Source: Desulfuromonadaceae bacterium
GTDB lineage: Bacteria > Desulfobacterota > Desulfuromonadia > Desulfuromonadales > Geopsychrobacteraceae
Direction: 5' to 3'
DNA length: 12,409 nucleotides
Assembly (NCBI GenBank): GCA_013138655.1
Contig: WTCI01000084.1
Coordinates: forward strand, 1 to 12,409
In this document: one piece after another, positions 7,194-12,409 of the stretch
Position numbering within the stretch: the stretch's first letter is position 1
Layout: every line of letters starts with the position of its first letter
Notes under the pieces: model-generated
Database searches by the model: none
Told to the model about the DNA's origin: nothing
The model's input: only the letters and a program-made list of their open reading frames with translations
Translations under genes and position numbers: made by a program

Positions 7194-8432
7194 ATGCCAA
7201 TTTTCAAATATACGGTATTGGACTCCAAGGGAGCCGAAACGAGCGATCAGATAACGGCCGGAACTGCCGCTGAGGCTGCAGCGTCCCTGCGCCGGCAGGG
7301 CAAGTTCGTTGTGGCCATCAAAGAGGCCGCTGTCGGGGGACCGGCTGAGGGATCGGGGCTCAACAAATCGGTCGATTTTCAAGCCTTCAATCCGCTCAAC
7401 CATGTCTCCCAAAAAGATGTGGTCCTCATGTTCCGACAGTTTGCCGTTCTTCTGGACTCCGGCGTAAGCCTCGTCCAAGCCCTCAATATTCTGGAGCGTC
7501 AGGCGCACAAGGGAGGGCTGAAACGCTTGATCCAGAGGCTCAGCATCAAAATTGAAAGTGGGGAAAGCCTTTCAAACGCCATGAGTGCCAACCGCCGCGT
7601 ATTTTCCCAGTATATGGTCAGTATGGTCAAGGCCGCCGAGGTCAGCGGTGAGCTGGATACCGTAATGACCCAGGTTGCCGACCAGCTGGAGGGGAGTATG
7701 GAGTTCAGGCGTCAGATGATCACCAGTCTGATTTACCCCGCTCTCGTAGTTGTAATGGCCGTTGTCGCCGTGGCGGTCCTGGCCCTTGTCGTCATCCCCA
7801 AGTTTCTCCCCATGCTGCACGGCGCCGGGAAGAATCTCCCCTGGGCAACCCAGGTCGTCATAGATGTTACCAAGTGGGCCCAGACTTGGGCGAAAACCGT
7901 GTTTATGGGTATCGCCGGCTTTATGACTGTTATTCCTTTGATAAAGAAGACAGACGAGGGTGGTTACCTCATCGACTGGATACTCCTGAAGATCCCTGTG
8001 GTCGGCAGGGCGCTCCAGTGCGGCCTGGTGGTGGATTTTTCAAGGAACCTGGCCACCCTCTTTGCCAGCGGGGTGCCGATCACGGACGCTCTGAAGACCG
8101 TTCGCGGCACGATTCGAAACCACGTTGGGGCCAAGGTTGTGAGCAACATGGTACGCGTGGTCGAAGAGGGCGAGAGCATGTCGGTCCCATTGAGGGAGGC
8201 CAAAGGCGTTTTTCCCCCCATGGTTGCTGAAATGGTCGCCACGGGTGAGGAGACCGGGGAGATGGAAAAGGTACTGCTCCTTACCGCTAAGATTTTTGAG
8301 AAGATGCTGGAAACTTACGTAAAAAGGATGAACGCCCTGATCGAGCCCCTTTTGATTGTCTTCTTAGGCGGAGTTGTGGGGTTCGTTTTCTACGCCCTCA
8401 TATCGGGGATACTGACCATATATGGGGTTTGA
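7194..8432 (+). CDS. gspF: GspF/PilC inner-membrane platform protein
   Basis: This 412-residue polytopic protein has the normal family length (about 400). The N-terminus MPIFKYTVLDSKG is the usual GspF/PilC opening. Two T2SSF domains are visible: the first begins near VLMFRQFAVLLDSGVSLVQA (about 77 onward), the second near VVDFSRNLATLFASGVPITDAL, each with the 'F.r.La.Ll.sGvpl..al' pattern. Predicted membrane segments are at about 178-203 (YPALVVVMAVVAVAVLALVV), about 235-252, and 380-412 at the C-terminus (LLIVFLGGVVGFVFYALISG). The protein is the inner-membrane rotor/platform that GspE, and by inference the PilT-type ATPase, act on to add or remove pseudopilin subunits. No convincing ribosome binding site precedes ATG 7194, because a palindromic repeat abuts the start. 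Translation may be weak or depend on upstream readthrough. Confidence 0.94.
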   Translation: MPIFKYTVLDSKGAETSDQITAGTAAEAAASLRRQGKFVVAIKEAAVGGPAEGSGLNKSVDFQAFNPLNHVSQKDVVLMFRQFAVLLDSGVSLVQALNILERQAHKGGLKRLIQRLSIKIESGESLSNAMSANRRVFSQYMVSMVKAAEVSGELDTVMTQVADQLEGSMEFRRQMITSLIYPALVVVMAVVAVAVLALVVIPKFLPMLHGAGKNLPWATQVVIDVTKWAQTWAKTVFMGIAGFMTVIPLIKKTDEGGYLIDWILLKIPVVGRALQCGLVVDFSRNLATLFASGVPITDALKTVRGTIRNHVGAKVVSNMVRVVEEGESMSVPLREAKGVFPPMVAEMVATGEETGEMEKVLLLTAKIFEKMLETYVKRMNALIEPLLIVFLGGVVGFVFYALISGILTIYGV

Positions 8433-8524
8433 GGAACGGCAAGGAGAAAGGAACTAAGAACCAGGGGGATCTCTCCAAAGGAAAACAAATTAAACCAACA
8501 GAACAAATAAAACTGGCAAAACAA

Positions 8525-8530
8525 AAGGAG
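8525..8530 (+). promoter_or_regulatory. Strong ribosome binding site of the parvulin gene
   Basis: AAGGAG lies five bases before ATG 8536. It is the best ribosome binding site in the window. The rest of the 103-base gspF-ppiC gap carries no palindromic repeat; 8441-8461 may be three degenerate heptamers (AAGGAGA AAGGAAC TAAGAAC). Confidence 0.75.
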
Positions 8531-8535
8531 TCAAA

Positions 8536-9585
8536 ATGACCATAGCGTTCAGAAAAATAACGTACTTTGTACTGATATCCACCTTTTTGATGCTGATGTT
8601 CGGCAGTGGTCATATTCTCGCCCAAGACCGATCTCCAGGCAAAAAAGCCTCCGCAGGGATAGATATAAACGCCCTTGAGCAGGAGACCCTGGCCCGGCAG
8701 AACAAGACGCCCATTGCCAAGGTGGGCGAGGTGGTTATCCCCCACTGGATGTTTGACAATGCTATTAACGACGTTGTTTCAAAGAAAAACATCGCAAATC
8801 ATCCTGCCGGGCGGGGGTACCAGAAGGCCAGAGCCGAGATTATGGAAAACCTTATCAATATGGAGTTGTTGTTCGCCGAAGCGAAAAGGGCCGGCATGTC
8901 CCTGAATAAGGCGGCAGGTGATCTGCGTACCGGTATCATCGAAAGATCCTATAAGAATCCCGAAGCCTTCGCCACGGCCCTGGCCCGGGCCGGTATGACC
9001 AGGGAACAGTACTCCGCGATCTGGCAGCAGCAGGCCCTGGTGAACCTGTTTGTCACTGAAAAGGTAGCGGCCCGGGTCAAAATCTCGGACCAAGAGCTGA
9101 GGGCTTTGTACGAGCAAGTCAAGGGAACCTTTAAGAGACCGGCGCAGGCAAAAGCCAGCCATATTCTGGTCAAGGTTGGCAAGGACGCCTCCCCGGAAGA
9201 GCGTTCCCAAGCCGGAGAAAAAGCGGAAAAGATACTGCAGCGGCTGAAAAAGGGTGAAGAGTTTGCCGCCTTGGCCAAAGAGGTCTCGGATTGCCCGAGC
9301 GCAACCGAAGGCGGGGATCTTGGATGGTTCACCAGAAGGAAGATGGCCAAACCGTTTTCCGATGCCGCATTTGCCCTCAAAGAGAGTGAATTGAGCGATA
9401 TCGTTGCAACCAAGTTCGGGTATCACGTCATCCTGAAAACAGGGGACCGGCCCGAAGGAGTGGCCGATTTCGAGGAGGTCAAGCCGCAACTCATTGAGAC
9501 CATCAAAGAGGTCAAGATCCCGGAGGCTTTAAAAAAGTGCCTGGCCGAGTTGAGGAAGAAGGTAAAGATTGAGGCATATGAGTAG
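8536..9585 (+). CDS. Exported PpiC/SurA-type parvulin peptidyl-prolyl isomerase
   Basis: This 349-residue protein starts at ATG 8536 behind a strong AAGGAG. It has a type I signal peptide at 1-29 (YFVLISTFLMLMFGSGHILA, likely LA|QD). Residues about 55-195 form a helical SurA/PrsA-like chaperone region. One parvulin domain follows at about 205-300, opening with ASHILVK (207-213), continuing FAALAKEVSDCPSATEGGDL and closing with FGYHVILKTGDRP. A conserved His-containing ASHILV and FGYHVI pair is typical of active parvulins. The C-terminal helix resembles those of SurA-like foldases. It should act in the periplasm as a foldase for beta-barrel or secreted proteins. Its place between the platform and the pseudopilin genes suggests secretin, pseudopilins or cargo as clients, which is inference. 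Its stop codon TAG is part of the GTAG of the palindromic repeat that follows. Confidence 0.92.
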   Translation: MTIAFRKITYFVLISTFLMLMFGSGHILAQDRSPGKKASAGIDINALEQETLARQNKTPIAKVGEVVIPHWMFDNAINDVVSKKNIANHPAGRGYQKARAEIMENLINMELLFAEAKRAGMSLNKAAGDLRTGIIERSYKNPEAFATALARAGMTREQYSAIWQQQALVNLFVTEKVAARVKISDQELRALYEQVKGTFKRPAQAKASHILVKVGKDASPEERSQAGEKAEKILQRLKKGEEFAALAKEVSDCPSATEGGDLGWFTRRKMAKPFSDAAFALKESELSDIVATKFGYHVILKTGDRPEGVADFEEVKPQLIETIKEVKIPEALKKCLAELRKKVKIEAYE

Positions 9586-9602
9586 GGCGGGCACAGCCCG
9601 CC
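9582..9602 (+). repeat. REP-like palindromic repeat, copy 5 (GC variant)
   Basis: GTAG (9582-9585) is followed by GGCGGGC 9586-9592, loop ACA and GCCCGCC 9596-9602, a perfect 7-bp stem. The TAG of GTAG is the stop codon of the parvulin gene. No T-run follows, so intrinsic termination is unlikely, though a hairpin at a stop codon could protect mRNA ends. Confidence 0.65.
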
Positions 9603-9609
9603 GTCCTTG

Positions 9610-9663
<54 letters not shown>

Positions 9664-9669
9664 TTAAGG
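9664..9669 (+). promoter_or_regulatory. Ribosome binding site of the giant pseudopilin gene
   Basis: TTAAGG ends eight bases before ATG 9678. It supports that start over the in-frame GTG 9669, which overlaps the AAGG itself. Confidence 0.6.
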
Positions 9670-9677
9670 TGCTGGGG

Positions 9678-11564
9678 ATGTCATTGTTCATAAAGTCAAA
9701 TAAACGGGAATCCGGCTTTACCCTCATAGAGCTCCTGCTGGTCATCACCATACTGGGCTTTATGGTGGCGATGGTCGTGCCCTTTGCCAATCACCAGGAT
9801 AAAGAGTCGAAAATCAAGGAGACGAATCAGATATTTGAAGAAATACGCATGGCCACCCTCGGGGCGCGTAATTCCTTCGATGCGGAGGGGAACCGGGTGA
9901 TTGGTGGCTATGTGGGCGATGTGGGGCATCTGCCTAAGTTGTATGTTTATGAGTGGGACGATACCAATAAGGAATGGGTGCATCCGGATACAATCCCTGC
10001 AGACGGGGAGCCAGATACGACCGCAAATAATGATCCAGGCACACCTATAGCTGGTGAAAAGAATGCTGAGCCTGCTGCCTTGTGGAAGGGAACCTTGCCA
10101 GGAGGATATGCTGCAGATGCACTTAAGGAAGAAGGCTGGAAAGGTCCTTACATGGCCAAGCCAAAGGACAGATTTCGCGATGATCAGGTGTGGGTCTACA
10201 TTCCCAGTCCCTCTACCGCAGATGATTTTGAACAAAACCGCAAGTTCAGGCTTCGCGAGGCAGAAGGGCGACTTTCGGATGCTTGGGGCAAGGCGTTTGT
10301 TATTTATGTGGAGGGCGGTGCAGCAAGCATGGATAGCGGTAATAATCCTCTCAATCTTGTTTTTGTGAGTGCCGGGCCGGATGGTCGGTATGATTGTAGT
10401 GACCCGGCAGACCTTACTAAGCCTTACAATGAGGATAATCTCGTCTTAAAAATAGATCAAAACGAATGGGATGACTCTGAGGAGAAAACAATGGCGACCC
10501 GAAATCTGCTTCTCAGAATAAAAAAAGCCATTGTGGGCGATTCTCCAAGTGGGACTAATTTCGGCTTTACAGGGGATGCTTGCCGATGGCCAAGGCTTTT
10601 TAATTGGGAAGAACAAACCGCCACCCAAAAGTATTGGGATGATATGGGTGGGGATGGCGCTTGGGATGCTCAAGCGAGTGGGGCTGGTAATTATACCAAA
10701 GGTCAGCCAAGGGAGTTATGGACAAGAAAACCGAACAGTAATGATGCGGGAGATGATGTGATGGAAGATGTAAAGGTGGATGTTGCAGCAACACCGCCAC
10801 CATCAGAATATCATTGGCAGCATCCTGGAATTGGCTGGCGGCACCAGTATTTTCAAACACCTTGGGGGGATAACGAGAGCCAGATAATCCGTGATGCTTG
10901 GAATCGAGAAGTTCTGTTTTTCAGAGTTACATACAATACTAAACCCGCTTGGCTGATACTCAGTCGGGGAGCGGACGGCAAATTTGATTTTTTCAATACC
11001 GATACTCTGCCTGCCGGGGGGGACGGTACAAATGATTATCTGGAACCTGCTGATTTCACGGAAACGATGGACCTTGACGTTAATCCCTACGATCCCAATG
11101 GTACCCATAACGCTGATAACATTATCTTACTCTTAAGGGAAAACGATTGGAAGCCAGCGGCTTTCAACTTATTGGATCAGATTACTGTATACGATGCCAC
11201 TGCCGGTACAACTAAGGCCGCTTTCTGGTTTGGGCCTGACCACACAGCCGACAGGACAATCCTGACCGCTGGTGGGTTGATTGATGGTGGCGATGGTGAT
11301 GGCCTCGACGATTGGATGATTGGGCCGTCGTCATTTAGCTATACTCCTCCCGGTGATGATGTATCCACAGGGATTCGCCGCCTTGTTTTGTGGGATGACA
11401 CTGATGGCGATAACTATGTTGATACTGGAGAATCCTGGTATACACAAATATATCCATTTACTTTCGGTGGCAACATTACTCAACACGATATCGAGGTCGA
11501 TGCTAATGCTGATGGTGATCCTAATTCACCCCCGAATGTTTTAGATTTGATAGCTGCGCCATAA
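9678..11564 (+). CDS. gspG: Giant GspG-like pseudopilin with duplicated head and calcium-loop tail
   Basis: This 628-residue protein is more than four times the length of GspG (about 140). ATG 9678 is chosen from AAGG eight bases upstream. The prepilin leader is classic: a short basic stretch, cleavage after Gly13, then FTLIELLLVITILGFMVAM with Glu at mature position 5. Two GspG-like head repeats follow. Repeat 1 has GYVGDVGHLPKLYVYEW at about 77-93, DAWG at 201-204, SAGPDGRYD at 231-239 and NEDNLVLKI at 251. Repeat 2 has GFTGDACRWPRLFNWEE at 296-312, DAWN at 406-409, SRGADGKFD at 429-437 and NADNIILLL at 478. A C-terminal beta-rich region (about 497-628) carries Asp-rich DGGDGDGLDD at 536-545 and an EF-hand-like 12-residue loop, DTDGDNYVDTGE, at 574-585. 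The globular part is less GC-rich than its neighbours. It is probably the principal fibre subunit or a specialised tip; which one cannot be told. Confidence 0.9.
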   Translation: MSLFIKSNKRESGFTLIELLLVITILGFMVAMVVPFANHQDKESKIKETNQIFEEIRMATLGARNSFDAEGNRVIGGYVGDVGHLPKLYVYEWDDTNKEWVHPDTIPADGEPDTTANNDPGTPIAGEKNAEPAALWKGTLPGGYAADALKEEGWKGPYMAKPKDRFRDDQVWVYIPSPSTADDFEQNRKFRLREAEGRLSDAWGKAFVIYVEGGAASMDSGNNPLNLVFVSAGPDGRYDCSDPADLTKPYNEDNLVLKIDQNEWDDSEEKTMATRNLLLRIKKAIVGDSPSGTNFGFTGDACRWPRLFNWEEQTATQKYWDDMGGDGAWDAQASGAGNYTKGQPRELWTRKPNSNDAGDDVMEDVKVDVAATPPPSEYHWQHPGIGWRHQYFQTPWGDNESQIIRDAWNREVLFFRVTYNTKPAWLILSRGADGKFDFFNTDTLPAGGDGTNDYLEPADFTETMDLDVNPYDPNGTHNADNIILLLRENDWKPAAFNLLDQITVYDATAGTTKAAFWFGPDHTADRTILTAGGLIDGGDGDGLDDWMIGPSSFSYTPPGDDVSTGIRRLVLWDDTDGDNYVDTGESWYTQIYPFTFGGNITQHDIEVDANADGDPNSPPNVLDLIAAP

Positions 11565-11583
11565 TGAAAGTGAAAGTTAGCGA

Positions 11584-11618
11584 GTAGGGTGGGTTGCACT
11601 CCGTTCCACCCACCCTAC
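11584..11618 (+). repeat. REP-like palindromic repeat, copy 6 (long stem)
   Basis: GTAGGGTGGGT (11584-11594) pairs perfectly with ACCCACCCTAC (11608-11618), an 11-bp stem around a 13-base loop. Flanking CGAG (11581-11584) and CTCG (11620-11623) extend it with a small bulge. Read on the minus strand, the loop GGAACGGAGTGCA matches that of the copy at 1692 at 10 of 13 positions, so this copy is inverted relative to the others. No T-run follows. It fills the 79-base gap between the two pseudopilin genes. Confidence 0.8.
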
Positions 11619-11643
11619 ACTCGTCCAATGAGATGACACTGTA

Positions 11644-12024
11644 ATGGGACTTGTATTCACAAAACTTCTCGGATTGGCCATGGCTGCCGGGCTGGTCGTA
11701 GGAAATGCGGACAAAATAGAAGAATTCTACAATGAGCTTATAGCTACCACCCAGAAGGTCACCACGGCGGGGGATATGCGGAGCATCACCATGATGCTGG
11801 ACTATCAATATGTCAAAAAAGGCCGCTATCCCCGTACCGACCGATTTCCCCGGTGGATGGAGGAGAACTTCAAAGAGAACCAGCTCAGGTCTTTAACCAA
11901 AGACAACTGGGGAAACGAACTTGTCTACGAAGCCTCGGCTGAGCGGAAAAAATTTGTTCTCATCAGTAAAGGTCCGGATGGAATACGCGATACGGAAGAC
12001 GATATGAAGGTTACAGGACCATAA
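11644..12024 (+). CDS. Small GspG-domain protein lacking a prepilin leader
   Basis: This 126-residue protein has a GspG-type head: helix end TTAGDMRSITMMLDYQYVKK with GRYP at 60-63, DNWGNELVY at 87-95 (compare DPWGNPYQY in GspG), and ISKGPDGIRDTEDDM at 107-121, the usual Ca-binding Gly-Ala/Pro-Asp-Gly loop and TxDD. The N-terminus is MGLVFTKLLGLAMAAGLVVGN. It is hydrophobic but has no Gly|Phe-Thr-Leu-Ile-Glu prepilin peptidase site, and the long pilin helix is absent. It could be a membrane-anchored head, or be cleaved by signal peptidase I (GNA|DK, 20-24) to give a soluble periplasmic domain. The ribosome binding site is weak. Base composition is back to about 58% GC in a hand-counted line, unlike the preceding gene. 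It probably binds or caps the pseudopilus, or modulates assembly of the giant pseudopilin; this is inference. Confidence 0.8.
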   Translation: MGLVFTKLLGLAMAAGLVVGNADKIEEFYNELIATTQKVTTAGDMRSITMMLDYQYVKKGRYPRTDRFPRWMEENFKENQLRSLTKDNWGNELVYEASAERKKFVLISKGPDGIRDTEDDMKVTGP

Positions 12025-12053
12025 AGTAAAAGGCGGAAGGAAAGGGAAGTCAG

Positions 12054-12409
12054 ATGGAAGGACAGCCAAGGATACGGCGTAAATACCTTGTCAATAAACA
12101 ATTTCAGCTGGGCTATACGGGAATCATTCTGGTAGTGCAGTGTCTGGTTGCCCTGACTGTCGGTTTGACGGTCTCGTGGTTTTACCTGTTTGTCATGGAT
12201 CGCAGAATGGTTAGCGATCACAATACCGCCTTTTTCTGGCATCTTTGGATCACTATCCTTGTTGTCACCGTGTTTCTCATCATCTGGTCCATCCGCTATA
12301 CGCACACAATAGCCGGCTTTGCACACAAGTTAAGCATTGTTCTACGTGAGGCATCAGAAGGGAAAATACCTGACAACCCTGTCCAATTTCGAAAGAAAGA
12401 CCCGTTCAG
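12054..12409 (+). CDS. Two-helix membrane protein, possibly HAMP/signalling type (3' partial)
   Basis: The frame from ATG 12054 stays open to the window edge, giving 118 complete codons. AAGGGA lies six bases before the ATG. The N-terminus is basic (RIRRKYLVNKQFQLGYTG). Two hydrophobic segments at about 23-47 and about 62-80 flank a short loop of about 15 residues. The segment after the second helix, RYTHTIAGFAHKLSIVLREA, with FRKKDPF near the edge, resembles the HAMP-like region after the second helix of a small membrane-protein family seen in Desulfobacterota next to pilus or signalling genes ('IAGP.yr.e..l..i..G' then 'lR..D'). The usual Pro of IAGP is Phe here. I recognise this only from the pattern. 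It could be a truncated chemoreceptor, a sensor membrane module or a small stand-alone protein. The spacing of 29 bases from the previous gene suggests the same transcript. Confidence 0.6.
   Translation, partial: MEGQPRIRRKYLVNKQFQLGYTGIILVVQCLVALTVGLTVSWFYLFVMDRRMVSDHNTAFFWHLWITILVVTVFLIIWSIRYTHTIAGFAHKLSIVLREASEGKIPDNPVQFRKKDPF

Noticed and set aside
6765..7508. Minus-strand ORF of 247 codons across the gspE-gspF junction
   Set aside because: It lies antisense to two clear family members and spans repeat DNA; no family resemblance.
8779..9489. Minus-strand ORF of 236 codons
   Set aside because: It lies wholly inside the parvulin gene, which has a signal peptide and strong motifs.

Overview
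This window is almost entirely one co-directional (+ strand) gene cluster for a type II secretion / type IV pilus-like machine. It is Gram-negative, because it includes an outer-membrane secretin and periplasmic alignment proteins. The about 57-60% GC seen in hand-counted lines, the gene order, the parvulin next to the assembly genes and the intergenic heptamer tracts suggest a Desulfobacterota-type organism (former Deltaproteobacteria). That placement is inference; no rRNA or marker gene is present.

Layout: 2-1072, 3' part of a GspL-like protein in which a PilM-like cytoplasmic domain is fused to a PilN-like membrane/periplasmic part; 1065-1646, PilO/GspM-like; 1827-2363, PilP/GspC-like; 2491-4290, secretin GspD/PilQ; 4277-5386, PilT-type ATPase; 5379-7040, GspE/PilB assembly ATPase; 7194-8432, GspF/PilC platform protein; 8536-9585, exported PpiC-type parvulin foldase; 9678-11564, a giant 628-residue pseudopilin with a classic prepilin leader and two successive GspG-like heads; 11644-12024, a small GspG-domain protein without a prepilin leader; 12054 to the window end, a two-helix membrane protein of possible HAMP/signalling type, cut by the edge.

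How they should work together: GspL/PilMN-like, PilO and PilP form the inner-membrane ring and periplasmic alignment complex that docks on the secretin. GspE on the GspF platform would polymerise the pseudopilins. A PilT-type ATPase in the same operon implies powered retraction, which ordinary type II systems lack. The parvulin may help fold the secretin, the pseudopilins or secreted cargo. No prepilin peptidase and no minor pseudopilins H-K are in the window. The set is best called an atypical type II secretion / type IV pilus hybrid; its cargo is unknown.

The gaps between genes (about 80-180 bases) hold two recurring things. One is a family of short palindromic repeats, mostly starting GTAG and built on GGTGGGT...ACCCACC (REP-like). 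The other is period-7 tandem tracts of unrelated sequence, the clearest being seven perfect copies of TCCGAAG directly upstream of the giant pseudopilin gene. No stretch over 300 bases lacks a gene. The least ordinary things here are the double-headed pseudopilin with an EF-hand-like loop, its leaderless companion, and the heptamer-plus-palindrome makeup of the gaps.
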